A DNA stretch of 64,000 nt from Symbiodinium natans (GCA_905221605.1 CAJNDS010002449.1:188001-252000), one strand, 5' to 3'; counted from the stretch's first letter, positions 28,999 to 41,525 are shown. The notes: generated from the sequence alone by a model not told the origin. Numbers and translations: made by a program.

Positions 28999-29782
28999 CG
29001 GCAGATCTCCAGAATCTACGCTCGGCCATATGAATCCCCAGTAAATAGCCTGCGTGCCTGAATCTCAACCCTTGATTCATGAGCTTGCCGCTTGCCACCT
29101 TTCATCTCACGGCAGCCGACCTTGACACAAACGCCTTTGCCTCGCACCCCCCTACGTGTCGTCCGCTGCAGATTAAACACTCACAGCTCGAAGCGAATTA
29201 GACCTTGGAGTTGAGGATCCTGAAGCTCTCCGGAGGCTCGGGCTGTTGCGACATGAGGGCTGAGGGCTGTGGGGGCTGAGGGCTGTGGCTTCTGAGGGTG
29301 TGCGGCTTGCGGTTTACTTTGGCCACGTTTGGGGCTCAGAACCGAGGAGTGCACTTCAGCCAGCCTCCAGAAACACGACTTCGCTGAAACCCCGGCTTTC
29401 CGGGTCCACTTCATGGGCTAGGATGAGGGTTCCAGCAGACACCACCAGTGGGCGCCAGCCGCACCTAGGCATGCACTTGCAGCTCGCACTCTGGGAAACT
29501 TGAAAACAAGGGGATACAAGGGGACTTGCGGGGAGGGGAGGCAGGCAACTCAGGGCTAAGAGCGTGAAAAATGATGCACAGTTAAAGGCATGGGCTGCGA
29601 GAAGTCACTTCGAACCAGCCATACATGATCATACATGTCATCCGCTGGATCTCCCTATTGACCAACGCCAACACAGGCCTACAACCCTTCTACTTCCAAA
29701 ACCCTAACCTCCAAACCCAACCCAATGGCCGAATCTAAACCACAAATTCTTCGAAAAAGCTGACCCCCTTGCGGCGTGTTCC
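28999..29782. other. No gene recognised
   Basis: GGCTGTGG-rich low-complexity sequence near 29230-29310. No exon is supported. Confidence 0.35.
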
Positions 29783-30454
29783 GTGTCGGAGAAGGCAACT
29801 TTCGGCAACACCCCGCTCTTCAAGGATCCTGCAGCTTGTCCAGCCGAAAGGCGGCAGTGCCTGAACTGTACGCTGCTGCCAATCCAGCAGCCAGGAAGCT
29901 CCCTGCGCGCGATAGGCGACCAGGCCTGGCTGGATTTCGAGAACGGAGTTTCGACGACGGCTTCTCTGTGGCAGCTCCCTCCAACGATCCCAGATACCCC
30001 AAAACCTTTCAAATCCTGCCCTGCTGCCCTTCTGCCCTTCCGCCCTCCTTCCGAAACGGCATCCACGGCCAAGCCCTCGACAGGTGCAGACCTCACACTG
30101 AACGACTTGAAGAGGCCATGGCCAGGACTTATCGACTCCTTGGAGCTGCTAAGACGGTTTGACGCTGCAAGGCGCTTGTGTGAATTCAAGCTATCTGCAA
30201 GCCCTCCAAGCTTCCAAGGGGATCCGGCAAACAGCTTAGTCCTAGCGTCTGCATCGGCAGCATTCTCCTGTCCGAATCTAAGCACTCCCCCCGCAAGAAG
30301 AGTCTGCGTGGTGCCGGGCGGCATGCTGGATAGTTGGCGCAACTCCAACTCCACGGGCGCCGTGGAGTTTGCAGGCTGGGGAGCCACCGCAGTAAGGGCA
30401 GCAAGCCTTCAAACAAGCGTCTGTAATGACTACGGTACTGCACCGGCTACGTGA
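29783..30454 (+). CDS. Hypothetical 223-codon frame with equally open antisense frame
   Basis: A GTG-initiated frame with no early ATG and plausible protein composition, for example DLTLNDLKRPWPGL followed by LELLRRFDAARRL. A 227-codon frame covers the same bases on the minus strand (29704-30387), so strand and reality are uncertain. No family is recognised. Confidence 0.22.
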   Translation: MSEKATFGNTPLFKDPAACPAERRQCLNCTLLPIQQPGSSLRAIGDQAWLDFENGVSTTASLWQLPPTIPDTPKPFKSCPAALLPFRPPSETASTAKPSTGADLTLNDLKRPWPGLIDSLELLRRFDAARRLCEFKLSASPPSFQGDPANSLVLASASAAFSCPNLSTPPARRVCVVPGGMLDSWRNSNSTGAVEFAGWGATAVRAASLQTSVCNDYGTAPAT

Positions 30455-33190
30455 AATTTGGAGGTCTTCTGCAGCTTGAGTTGGCTCGGGAAGCCCGGAT
30501 TCTTCTGATGTCGACATGGTCGCATCATGCTTTTGAGATCGCAAGCTTTTGAGATCGCGGTGATCGGCAGGGCGGCATGGCACTATCAAGGAAAGGGCCC
30601 ATAAATGTGCAGGGATTGGACATGCCAGGTGACCCCCATGCCACTGACATCTGCCAGGTAACAGTCGCCACTGATCCTGGTCGGCCAGTAGCAGCAGCAG
30701 ACCCAGCCCGCTGCAGTAGGTCGTTGGACAGGGATCCTTCAATGCTCTGGGGGGCGAGTGGGGGTATTGAACTATCATGGTAAGTTTGCTGAGCAAAGAA
30801 CGGACTAAGCGCACGTAACAGCCGCACGGGCCGCAAGGTCTCAATCTCTCATCCTTGCAGCATTTCAGATTCAAATAGAATTTTGCAACGGCACTTTCGC
30901 TTTTCTGCATCCCCGAACTTGAACCTGGAATTCAGTTCGAGAGCATGGGTGCTGAAGTCCTGGGGCGGCACGACGCACGCCGCCGCACCCAGGTCAACAA
31001 AAGCCAGGCAATGGCCCGAGTCGCTGTAGACCTGAAGCTCGCCTCGACAAGGTCTAGCATCTCAGCAGGGCAAGGCACGTGGGCTCCTTATAGCAGGCTG
31101 CTGCCATCGTGGGCGCTTGGGTGAGACAACTCTAAAACCTCAGAGCTCTGGGAAGCCCGAAGTCGCCTGCGCCCACTTCATCCCGGAGGACCAGCGCTAG
31201 ACGCTGCTGGGGCAGAGCTTCAAGGCACGCCGGAGATGGGGGCCTGGTGTTGACGAGCTTAGGTCGCGGCTTCAGCCAAAAGGTTAGGAAGGCTTCAAGG
31301 TGCTTGCAGGGTCTGCAAGGCCTTTTAGGGCACCAGAACAAACAGCTGTGAGGCCAAAGACATTTCACGCAGCTTTCTTGAACCCCATGAGAGCCAGATG
31401 AACAACGCCGAAGGCCTCAAAACCTGCGCCCTTGCCTGGCCCGGCTGCCGCACCAGGCAAGTGTGAAGGACGTAGCCCCCAGCGTCCCTGCAGCTTTCCC
31501 ACCGAAGGGTGCCGGGGCGTTTCTCAGTTTTGGATTCCTCGCCACCTCCGGCCTAGGGGAGCCAAGTCTCCATCTGCACACTAAACCCACAAGCCTTCAA
31601 AGCTTGAAGAACAACTCTCGGAGCAATCTGTCTCCCAAGGATGTATGACATAGCTTCACAATTTCGGGCCTTCTCACAGGACTCTGCTCAAAGGTGTGGA
31701 ACAAGTCTCTGTCCAATCATTTTCTAGGCACCCTGCAAGAACCGAAAAGCCTCTGAACAACAAATAACCATTCTACGCCAACCTCATAGAGCACCATAGG
31801 ACACCCCCACAGCTCCTTGTCCCCGGCCTCCCCCTGCTGCCTGCTCCGGGTGCCACCTCGGTCCCCACAGGCTGCGTTTCGGGACCTTGTGGGGTGACGC
31901 CCGGGCCACAAGATGAACCATTGAGTTGGGTCATCGGGCTCAAGTACCTAGCCTGTCAACAGGAATATGGCCGGGCCCGAACCCGCAACACTTCACTTCC
32001 GAGGCACGACAAGATGTGGACGGCCCCTGCAGCTGCAACAGCAGCAGCCTGGTTCATAAAGCTGGAGGAGAATTAAACATCCCCTAAATTGAAGGCTGCG
32101 AAGTTCTTCTTTGCTTATCTGCGCGGCATCGAACGGAATCTAGCGGAGAGGGGTGATTGGGGTTTGAGTGGCTGAAAGAGAACTCAGGGTCGAAACCCCA
32201 AGTTCCCACATCAACTGCACAGGTGCTCCTGGCCTGATCCAGCGCCGCCGGCCCCGCCAGCAGAGGAGCCAGGGGCCCTGGAGGGGGAGCAGCTCGGCTT
32301 GGTGGACAGCTTGGAGCCCTCCATTTCTTCTCCAACATGTCTGAAAGCCCCTGAAAGCCCTGAACTTCCTCGTCTCAGAAGAACGAGCCTCGCAAGCGGG
32401 CCTTCAGGTGCAGCTTGCCTGACACTGATGCTTGTGTTTTCGAAGCAAAATAGGCAGATCCAACTCGAGTTGGATCTCAAGATGCAAAACGACAGGACGA
32501 AAAGCAGGGTTGCAATCGTTCTGACCACGGCTCCATCCATCATTCCAGCCCTGGGGTTGAGAAGGTTTTCATGCTCGGAAGCATGGCTCAAACAAACCTT
32601 AACTCAAGCCCCTCAGTCGCGCACCCTCCGAAACGCTTGCGTTGTAGAACTCGCCTACGGGAGAACACCGCGCCCGAGATTCACGTTCGGCCTTCACTGC
32701 TTCGGTTGAAAAGCCGCGTCTCGAGGGCGCAGCAAGGCACCCCGCAAGGCTCTCCTGCTTGCAACAGCTCGACCAAACAGCGGTGGTTTGTGCCCTGATT
32801 CTCCTTGCCGGGAAGAGCAATCAAGCCGCAGCATCCCAAATGAAGCAAGCAACCTTGAACCTTGAAGAAACCTCTTGACGCTCCGGGTTCTGGACACGGG
32901 GGGGATGATCGCTACCCTTTTCTTTCTGCCATCTTTTGAGATGGCAACCTCCCCAGGGGGCACCTGCGCCTTCAGGAGAAAAGATCACCAGCCAAAGGTC
33001 TTGACCGGTCCTGGGCAAAACTCAGGCATCTGCCATTGAAACATGCCCTGTCATCTGCAATTTGCAGGCTTTTTTTTTGCCATCGTCTTGCGAATTGCAC
33101 TGCGGCCCTCGAACAGAACACCCTGCAGGGCTTGGGGGGTAATCAGGTTCTAGAAATGGAGGGGTCGGATTTTTTGTAGATAACAGGAGA
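30455..33190. other. No gene recognised, about 2.7 kb
   Basis: A 14-bp direct duplication (GCTTTTGAGATCGC, near 30531-30560) is the only clear structure. Open frames are short or overlap on opposite strands. The minus-strand stretch near 30380-30520, starting MSTSEESGLPEPTQ, has protein-like composition but no splice partner. Confidence 0.35.
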
Positions 33191-33202
33191 GTGACCAGAT
33201 AC

Positions 33203-33622
33203 ATGGGCTGTTCCTCGCTGCCTGCACCTGCTACCGAACCCTACAGAGTGCTGTGTCGAGAAAGTGTGGTATTGCGCCCCCCCTGCTTATGCGTGGCATC
33301 CATGAAACCCATCTGGTCATGGGGCCTATCAAAGGCCACTGCCGCACTGGCCTCAGCTGGCAGAGGGACCTGCAAAGGGCTGAAGGAGGCGAAGGGGGTT
33401 GCTGCTCATAGTTGGAAAGAAAAGCTCGCCGTTCTTCAGGACCTGGCTACCGTCTCACGAGAGCCAATTGAGTGCAGTGGTCTGTCTCATTCGCATTTAG
33501 CTCGGCGGTGCAAGGCTCAGGTGTTTCGAGACGTGCTTTTTGGGCAGAACACGGAAGCTTCCTCAAGGTCCGCACAGCCAGTGGCTCAGCATGCAGCTGA
33601 ATTACATGACTTCAACGTATGA
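33203..33622 (+). CDS. Hypothetical protein, about 139 residues
   Basis: An intron-free frame from the ATG at 33203 to TGA at 33620-33622. The second half is protein-like (KEKLAVLQDLATVSREPIEC, ARRCKAQVFRDVLFGQ) with helical, charged character. No family or signal sequence is evident. It could be a complete small gene or a terminal exon. Confidence 0.3.
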   Translation: MGCSSLPAPATEPYRVLCRESVVLRPPCLCVASMKPIWSWGLSKATAALASAGRGTCKGLKEAKGVAAHSWKEKLAVLQDLATVSREPIECSGLSHSHLARRCKAQVFRDVLFGQNTEASSRSAQPVAQHAAELHDFNV

Positions 33623-34551
33623 GGATCGAAGGTTCAAGCACCCTGCCTTCACCGCCTCCGTCTGGTGCCAGCAAACCGGATCCTACGAGTGAGGAGTTGA
33701 GGTGAGTTTGGGGATCTCTTGCGGATTGAGCAATTGGCTCTCAGGCAGGAGGATTTGCTTGTGCCGGTAGGGTGGCTGTCTACCAGCAGTTGAGCTGGAG
33801 TGTTCATAGCTGCTGTACGAAAATCGCAAAGCTGCAGGGTTGATTGGTCAAGAAACTGAAAGTATCAGGGACATGCGGACCCAAAGTATAATTACCCTGT
33901 TCAAGTTGGGAACCGAAACGAAGGTAAACGACACAATACTAAAAGGTAAAGAGCGTAGTGATGAACGCTTTCAATGATATGATGCTGAGTGAATGAATGT
34001 TTGTACGGCGGATCTATTTGGCGCACTCTTCTACGCCTTAATTATTCTACGAACGAACAGTGACTGAAATGAGCGTACATGCGTTCACTTTGTTCACACG
34101 CTTTACTATTAACATAAAGTGTTAAAAAAAGGGCGCGCGTCCTCATTTCCAACATTCAATCACTCACTGTGTTCGCGTGTACGCGCTCATAATATGGTTG
34201 TAAGAAACACTGCGAACTATATCACAATAAGCCCGAACAAAGTGAATGAGTGAATGTGGTGAATTCACGTACACCCAACCCTATATCTCCCTTCAGGTCC
34301 ACCGGAGGCCACAGTGGCCTCCCATGTGCCCAACGCAGCCGCATAGCCATACCATGGTCTCTGTGATGGACCAATACACCAATACACAAATCAGAACACG
34401 CAGCGAAGTACGATTCTTCGGGCATGCTTGGACAATGATTCTTCATGGCAAGTACTACTAGATACTGTAAGCATGAGCCCTCATATTCACGCTGCATCAT
34501 GCTGAGTTACCTCAAATTGCTTCGAAGAAGTCGCACCATGAACGTACCTCT
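33623..34551. other. Gene-free, AT-rich segment
   Basis: From about 33850 to 34250 the sequence is clearly AT-richer than its surroundings and contains TGAGTGAATGAATG-type repeats. No gene was seen. Confidence 0.5.
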
Positions 34552-34842
34552 ATGCACCCACCAGGCCCTGAAATTTCAAGACGGGCGTGCTACGGACCAC
34601 CCCCAAACCTTTCGAAGAGAAGCATCCCATGTCCGAGGCACGGTCTGCCAAAGCTCGAGGAATTGCCGCGTGAGGACGGCCACGCCCATCACGCCGACAT
34701 CCTGGACGAAAGCGAATTGCTTCCGCTTGGGAGACACAAGATGGCACCAAGGTCTTGGGGTAACGCAGTTTCTGCGCCTGAGGCACCGCAGATCAAATCA
34801 CTACTGTTACACCAACCATCGATCACTAGAAACTGGCATTAG
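34552..34842 (+). CDS. Hypothetical protein or terminal exon, 96 residues
   Basis: An ATG-initiated frame with protein-like composition, for example LPKLEELPREDGHAHHAD, ILDESELLPLGRHK and a short tail ending ITRNWH. It ends 4 bp from the end of a convergent minus-strand candidate. No family is recognised. Confidence 0.27.
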   Translation: MHPPGPEISRRACYGPPPNLSKRSIPCPRHGLPKLEELPREDGHAHHADILDESELLPLGRHKMAPRSWGNAVSAPEAPQIKSLLLHQPSITRNWH

Positions 34843-34846
34843 AGTA

Positions 34847-35048
34847 TCATGGTGCTTGGAAGCTTGGTGACCGTCCTTCAGTTTTGACCGTGTGACGTGC
34901 AGCACGTCCCAGGGCATACTGCCAGCTCACAACCACTTCTTGGGCCTGTGAAACTAACACCGAAGCTCGTGTCTCTGTTCTGCTTGCATCTGAACTTAGT
35001 AAAATTTCTCTTGCCTGCACTGCAGCTGCCACTGCCAGGATCCTTGGT
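34847..35048 (-). CDS. Possible terminal exon, unknown protein
   Basis: A minus-strand frame of about 66 codons with helical composition (AVAAAVQAREILLSSD, SQAQEVVVSWQYALGRA) ends in TGA at 34847. Several AG acceptors lie near 35045, so the exon start is approximate. The frame is open further upstream but loses protein-like character. No family is recognised. Confidence 0.25.
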
Positions 35049-36460
35049 GGATCGGAGACTCGATGCCAAATGCCGTGCTCACATACGGAAAGTCTTTTGG
35101 CGGAAAGGCCCCGTTGCCTAGGTGATGCGGGTTGTGCAGGCTCTATGGGCTTCATCATGCGAAGGGCGGTGTTCGCGTGTGATTTGCCGAGCTGCTGCAG
35201 TCGGCACCATGCTGCATGATGCGGCACCGTTTGGTGCTTGATGTTCTTCGCCCCCAAATCCCAAGCTGTAAACAATGAAAGCCTTAAATCCGAGCCATGG
35301 GGATCGCTGAACCTTTGAGGCGAGGTGCTCCGCCTGCTCTCCGTTCTCAAACTCCTGCCATCAGAAGGTCGCACCAAGCCCTTCAACTTATGGCCCACGG
35401 GACACTGGGAAACTGGAGGCCAAAGCCTACACCCAGCCCCGAAACCCTTGACCTGCAAGTCCTGGCATGAAATCACCCGACATGTGCCCAGGCAGAAGGA
35501 TCGATGGCCCTGCGAGCACTCTCAAGAGTGCTCTCCTCCGAGACGGCTGCAAGACGAAAGCGGGGCACGAGTGTCGAGTCCGCCTCTTCAGGATCCGGGG
35601 AGGCAAAGGGATATGGGGGTTTCCGAAGTTAGGGTACCCTGTCGGGGTCCTTTTTGTAAGGTTATAAGGGATTCCAAGGGATTCCTACTATTTGGGGTGT
35701 CGTAATATTGCATGGTTGAAGAAGGAGCAGGAAGGAGCAGCGGTGTCTTGCGAGGTTGGGGGCCAGGAACTGGGACAGATGGCTTGGGCTCAGGAACCAA
35801 TGCACGGGTGGAACGTTCTGCCGTTGAACAAAGTATGGCTACATGAAACGCAACCATGGTCCTTTTTTTGCGGCCCTTTTGCAGCTACAGCAACTGTTGG
35901 CCATTGGGTGCTTTCTATTCGCCCCAATGCGAGAAAATCCCCCAGAATCCATGAACTGAGAGCTCACCGCGGCGCCTCCACAAAGCGCTTGCGCTTTCGT
36001 GGCGCTGTGGCAGCCTGCGCTCTAGAAAGAGGCGCATTGTGGTGACTTCGACCGGTGGCCAGATGTAGGATGAACGGGTTGATTGTGCTAGACTGCGAAG
36101 ACTGCTAGACTCTACAACCGTGAGCTCCAAGGTCCTGCAGACTATTTAGCCAGTCGGCGAATGTACAAGTCCGATGTCTGTGCACGCAGCCCAAGACAGA
36201 GTAGCCTGGTCCAATGTGCGAGAGTTCTGCCAATGTTCAAGTTGCTGGGCCTGAGATGCTTGAAGTCTCTGAGCAACTCCGACAAGCTGAGTTGTGTTCA
36301 CGCCACAATTGCAGCTCTCGGAAATGACCGGCTTCTCGTTTTGAGGCTCATCTCACAGGAGAACCAGTCAGGATTTGGACAGGTTTCGAACTGTTGACCG
36401 ACCACCTCAAGCTTGAGTTTCAAGACTCATGGCTGCCGCTCGGTTGCACTGTCTTCTGCG
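35049..36460. other. No gene recognised
   Basis: Short overlapping frames only. A plus-strand stretch near 36230-36320 (VAGPEMLEVSEQLRQAEL) is protein-like but unsupported by splice pairs. Confidence 0.3.
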
Positions 36461-36592
36461 GATGCCAAGAGATTCGCCAGGCACCTTCGCCATGATGCTG
36501 CGGAAAAGCCGCATATGAGAGGGCCAGAAAACATGCTGCACTCAACCAGCCCAAAAAAGCAGCCTGCGGAGCTCAGACCGATCTCTTCGCAG
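36461..36592 (+). CDS. Possible exon, basic protein segment
   Basis: The 44-codon stretch DAKRFARHLRHDAAEKPHMR through SPKKQPAELRPISSQ is hydrophilic and protein-like, preceded and followed by possible splice sites. It lies just upstream of a poly-C tract. No family is recognised. Confidence 0.18.
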
Positions 36593-36652
36593 GGCCAGCG
36601 CCTGGAAGGTTCGGCTCAAAAGAAACTGTTTAGGGCCTCGGGGATGTATTTG

Positions 36653-36720
36653 CCTCCCCCCCCCCCCCCTAAAAATCCCCCCCGCCCCCCCCCCCCCCCC
36701 CCCCCCGCCCCCCCCCGCCC
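36653..36720. repeat. Poly-C tract with CCCCG and AAAAA interruptions
   Basis: Nearly pure C over 68 bp. It makes the Gly- and Pro-rich frames seen here meaningless as genes. Confidence 0.95.
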
Positions 36721-39088
36721 AACAATTTTTTGCCACCTGAATCGCTGACCTCTCGGACACGCTGCAGGGAACAAACTGGGGAAAACATTGCTAGCGTGCC
36801 ACTAAACTCAGCAGAAAATCCTCTCATCAAGTCATCGGGTCACTTGCAGAAGCATTGGAGCCGAGGCCTTTTGGAGCGTTTGCTAGACGCCCAACATGCC
36901 TCTACAGCTCAGCTCTCAAGACAAGAGCTTCGACCCCACCATGAACAAAGTTCGCACTACGCTGACCCCGCTATCATCTTCCAAAGTTCTTACCAACACA
37001 AAAGAATACCTTCGAAAACTGGCTCCGTGCTGCTCCCACCTGCCGCCGAAACTCAGCACCAGAGGCGCTGTTGGCCATGAAGGGTCACAGCGCTTTCAAG
37101 TTTCTATTGTTTTCTGGAATTTTCTTGCTGTTTCGGGGGAAGTGGGCATGGCTCTGCGAAGCTTAGCGTTGCTGTGCGTTCCTCAGGGTTTCAAGCTCCA
37201 CTTTTTCTTGCTGCCAGACGGGGGAAGGATGGCGAGGCCAATCTGTAGGGCCTACTTCAGCCTACTCCTCCCCTGAGAAAAAACAACGGGCGATCGTTGA
37301 AGGCATGGAATTCCTGGACTTTTTCTGAGGCGGGAGCGACGATTGATTCTTGCAATAAGGCGAGCTCTTACCAAGCCTCACCACAACACTAAGCTTACCA
37401 TTCTCGCCATGCCATGTTCTTAAGTGAGTAGCAAGATGGGGGGCTCTGGTTGTCGGGAATGCGTACGTAACTGCGGAACCTTGTCTGCCGTCTGGCCTAC
37501 ATTGAACAAACAGCGCACACGAAGAAATCAGCCACAGCGTGCAGTACCCGCGATAACTCTTGCATGCAGTGGAGCACTCGCAACACCCAAGGCAACCGAA
37601 CTGCAAACCTACTACCGCTTGCCAGCTTTCCATGTCCTGGGAAATGCCTGGTCGAACAGCAAAACATGCACTCGCGATCGTGTCCATTTCGCGTGCCCTT
37701 ACTCCTTACTTGCTCTTTTTTTTTGTAGTGTGGGCCCATGTACCATTCCCAAAACCCAAACGCCTTGGGTGCTTGACTTTGCTTTGCTATGTATGCAGTC
37801 CTCTCGGCCGCTGCCCTCGCGAGATCCACCCTTTCCTTCGCTGTGCTTGGGGTCTTCCGAAACCCTGAGCCGCAAACAGGGTTTTGTTGGCGCTCGGGAC
37901 GTTTTCCTCAAGAACCGCATCACAGCAACAAGGCTGAGTGGTAGCCTTAAGCACTCGAAACCCTCAGCTGAGCACCCAAATCCACCAAAGCTCCTTGAAA
38001 TTCCTGCCATGCGGCACAGTAGAAGTTCTTGGCGGCAGAGAAGCATGCTTCGGAGGATCGCCGTTGGACATGACGCAGATCCTCCGAGGCTTCGACTCGC
38101 AGCTTCCTTTATAGCGAAACTGCCATCGCAAGTTCTCAACTTTCTTTCGAAGTCTCCAAGCCTTGCTAGAGTTGCCGTAGGGCTTCTTCGACTGCTTCTT
38201 GGCGGTGTTCCAAGTGCTGGTGGTAGGGTGCGTCTGGCTTAACACGGGAACAACCCCCCCTCGCCTAAGACTGCGTGAAAGGCTGAAGCAACCCCTAGGC
38301 CCTAAAGCCACCTTACAACCCTAAAACCACCTCCTCGGCCACTCGTGCGCACTGCGGGCTCCCACCCGCCACAGCGGCGCGGAGCGCGCGGCCAGGGCGA
38401 TCTGGTGCAAGCAGGGTTGGAGAGGTGAGGGCGCATACTTGGATCCAAGTAGGGCTCGTGGACTTCCTTTTGCAAGAGGCTGCCTCCTTCTTAAGCAGCT
38501 GTGGTGAAACATGCGAGAAGGAAGCTGCCGATGGTGTTTCTCATGGTAGCTAGAAATCTCAGGCTTCATCCTCGGCCTCTTGAGTCCCATATCTGTGGTC
38601 AGAATTCCTGTCTTCAGGGGAGAAGGGAGAGGGAGGGAGAAGTAAGTGGTGAGTTATCTGTTCGGCGGGCCCGCAAATGGGGGGGGCTGGCACACCTGCA
38701 TGCACGCATTTCCGGACACGCTTTCACTGACAGACGGAACTTCCACAAGGCTTCGCAGGATGCACCAGATGAGTCCCCGCAATTGAGATTCGACATTCAG
38801 TGGCGTGAGAAGGAGAAAGGCACAACGGACAGTGTGCACTTTGGGGCAAGCTCACCGAAAATGAATGGGCGAGTCGGGTGACTGGTGTGACTAGTTCAGA
38901 ATAACAGAATCAGAGCCCAGAAAGACCCGGACGCAATGCGCGAACCTCGCAGCGCCATCTTCCAAAGGGCAAAGGCGGGCAGCTGCCATGGCAACCATTC
39001 ACAGAGAGCGTCTCGCCTTGGGCCCTTCCAGCTTGCTGGAAGTCGCAGGCGCAAAGTCATGGCTAACATAGATCTATAAACTCTAGGC
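36721..39088. other. No gene recognised, about 2.4 kb
   Basis: Overlapping frames on both strands, including a 272-codon plus-strand frame at 37424-38242 that lacks motifs and coincides with open minus frames. None is supported. Confidence 0.3.
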
Positions 39089-39304
39089 ATGGATTCAAAG
39101 GAAGTTAAAGCCCAAACCTTTCGGAACGAATCAAAAGTCCAGTCTCCCAAGCTCCGAGCCCGTTTCAACGACCAATCGCGGCAGCTGCAAGCAGGCTGGG
39201 ACTTCGGGATCTTCGCCTCTACTTGGTGTCGTTATGCAGCTGTCAACACCCTGCATGTGCACCCTAAGCACAACATCTTGTTGATTGAGGGATTTGGGGC
39301 CTAA
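39089..39304 (+). CDS. Hypothetical small protein, 71 residues
   Basis: A complete ATG-to-TAA frame beginning MDSKEVKAQTFRNESK with balanced composition and an aromatic second half (FGIFASTWCRYAAVN). No family is recognised, and it may be chance. Confidence 0.2.
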   Translation: MDSKEVKAQTFRNESKVQSPKLRARFNDQSRQLQAGWDFGIFASTWCRYAAVNTLHVHPKHNILLIEGFGA

Positions 39305-39776
39305 GGTGAAAGCACGCAGATGGCCCTTCGCCAGCAGATGTCAGAAGTGGAGCCAGTTACCATACACATCATACCCCTATACGTTTATAAGTTCTTACCC
39401 TAAGACGAAGTATCAACCCACTGGAGCAAGAGGGCACTCAGCAGAGATTTGATTCACGCAGCGTCCATTGAAACTCGCGATGCAACATGGGGCCCTGGCA
39501 AGGCAATGGTTCATCACATGGACAAAAAGGCAAAAAACGAAGCAGAGGTGTCAGCAGAGTTGGCTCCAGGCCTTTTGAGGAGTTTAAAGCTCTTGGTCAA
39601 GGCTTACACCCTTTGTGGGACAACGGTTTAGGAGAATGAGTATTTCCAGTTGAGATTGAAGGTATCTAGCCCATACCTATGCAACATGCAATAGCTGCTT
39701 GGCTTCGAGGCAGCCAGCTCTGCTGACGTCCTGTCCTCCGCAATTCTGGGTATTCATCAAAGGTCAAGGTCCCTTG

Positions 39777-40158
39777 TCAGGTGTCAGATGCTAAGAGTCT
39801 CTGCAACATAGGGGGATGCCCAAGCCATTCTCTGCGGAACGCAGACTTTGATAAACAGCCCGTTCGGTCACCTGCTTTGGCCTCCGGAGGAAACGAGAGC
39901 AGGACCGTGCTACAGCTGCAGCAGTGAGGCTGCTCGGAGTCGCTGTGACCTGTTCTGACGCACGCAGGGGCCACATGCCGTCCTCCGAACTGCGCAGCCG
40001 GGCAGGATGGGGGGGTTACCCCGGAAAGCGGCCCAGTCGGTCCCAGCGGGATGTTGAAGCTTCGCTGGGCTTCTAACCTTTTGTTTTTGGCTCGCCGTGC
40101 CTTCGACACCCTCTTGGGACTTTTGGCAACAACTTGGAAGTATTCCACACGACTCGGG
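39777..40158 (-). CDS. Two-exon gene fragment, basic protein
   Basis: Exon 40158-40020 encodes a basic stretch, FQVVAKSPKRVSKARRAKNK and RLEAQRSFNIPLG, and ends at GGG|GTAACC. A 90-bp GT-AG intron (40019-39930) leads in phase 0 to exon 39929-39777, which reads PPEAKAGDRTG and KSAFRREWLGHPPMLQRLL and ends in TGA. The acceptor before 40158 (TTTAGCAG) implies upstream exons not identified. The second exon also reads well in another frame, which weakens the call. The basic segment would suit a nucleic-acid-binding or nucleolar protein; this is inference. Confidence 0.35.
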
Positions 40159-40959
40159 CTGCTAAATCTCTGTGTAGGTCATTGCTGCCTTGACTGTGCC
40201 AGCTCCGGAGCCCCCGATGTTTCTTTGTCCTGCTGTTATGCTCAGGGCACACGTCGCCCCATGAACGGAACGGCCAGCACTTTGCAATCTCTCAAAAGCA
40301 CAGCACCCAATCCCCAAACTGCTCCTTGGCACTGTGGCCTACGCTCACATGCTTGTGAGCACCAAGGTAGGACCGCTAATAGACAAGAAACTGCACCAGC
40401 CGAAGCGCACCTGTCCCAAGTCCACCCGAAAATTCGAAGATGCCAAAACCTACACTACAATGACTACAGGGTGACTACAGAGGTTAGCCGATCCAAATGC
40501 AAGGGATTTCCAGCTTCGCAACGCACGCGATACTGAATTGTGGCTCTGTTGCCATGGGAGGACTTCGGCTCAAACACACCATACCCCCGATGAGCTCAGG
40601 TGCACTTGGAATCTAACTTTTTATCTCGAAGAATGTCAGGCGGTGGCATAGTTTGCCGAACTTGCAGCTCGGCGATAGACACCCTTTTTGTAGGGCTTTG
40701 GATCTACACAGTCTAAGCCCGGCTTCACCAACCTGAACTAAGCCCCTGAGCCCCCCCAGGCTTGTCGCCACGGCTTTGGGGGGCGCTGTCCGCGCCGGCG
40801 GCTGATGGGTTACCATCACCGGCGCAAGTGTCAGAGGCGGCAGGCCGCGTTGTAGTCACTTTCGTGTTCGCCAACCGGGACCCCGAACATCGACAGAAAC
40901 CCTCGGCCCAGCCTTGTTTTGGGACGGAAGAAAGGACTCAACACTTCAACAGTTCGACA

Positions 40960-41031
40960 CCCAACACATACACCCACCAATATTCATAAGGAACCCTACA
41001 AAACACTCACCAATAACAGTAACAAATAAGA
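40960..41031. repeat. Tandem dimer CACCAATA...AAGGAACC
   Basis: Two copies of a 25-30 bp unit with CACYCACCAATA and TAAGGAACC. A related pair lies at about 63749-63800 beside the TA microsatellite, indicating a dispersed repeat. Confidence 0.5.
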
Positions 41032-41303
41032 AACCCGGACTTAGGTTGTGGAGTTGTGGATCGTACCATCTTCCTCATCACTACAATCTTCGCCAAGTTT
41101 GGATGTTCTCCCCTTTATGCTCCGTATGCGTGTGCGTGTGGTGTGTGTACAATGTTCACTTCCCATGAAACACCCTACTCCCTTGATTGATTCAGTCTAT
41201 CCTGCAGTGTCCCGGGTTGGGTGGAGTCGGCTATCCCCTCTCAAATTATCAACCTCAAAGCTCCAACCCTTAACCTCCTAACTTTCAAATCAAATCAAAG
41301 AGC

Positions 41304-41525
41304 ATGCATAACAAGGGCTACTGTTCACCGTTCTCTGGAGAGCTCTGGGACTCTAGCATTGCAATTACCGTACTTGGAAGGGTGACGACAGGACCTGGTT
41401 CGAAACGTGCGGCCGCCGTCTTCTGCGATGAAGTTCAAGCAAAAAACAGTCGAGCTACAATTGAAAGGGTGGCCTGCGTTCTCTTCCGAAGATTACAGAA
41501 AGCGCTTTCAGGAACAAAGTCCTAA
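41304..41525 (+). CDS. Hypothetical protein or exon, 73 residues
   Basis: An ATG frame whose second part is protein-like (SIAITVLGRVTTGPGSKR, then CDEVQAKNSRATIERV and LFRRLQKALSGTKS-stop). An AG acceptor at 41341 may be the true exon start. No family is recognised. Confidence 0.25.
   Translation: MHNKGYCSPFSGELWDSSIAITVLGRVTTGPGSKRAAAVFCDEVQAKNSRATIERVACVLFRRLQKALSGTKS

Noticed and set aside
36542-36760. Poly-Gly and poly-Pro frames
   Set aside because: They are translations of a homopolymeric C tract.
37424-38242. 272-codon plus-strand frame as a gene
   Set aside because: No motif, non-ATG start region, and two minus-strand frames of over 100 codons overlap it; coding character is not convincing.
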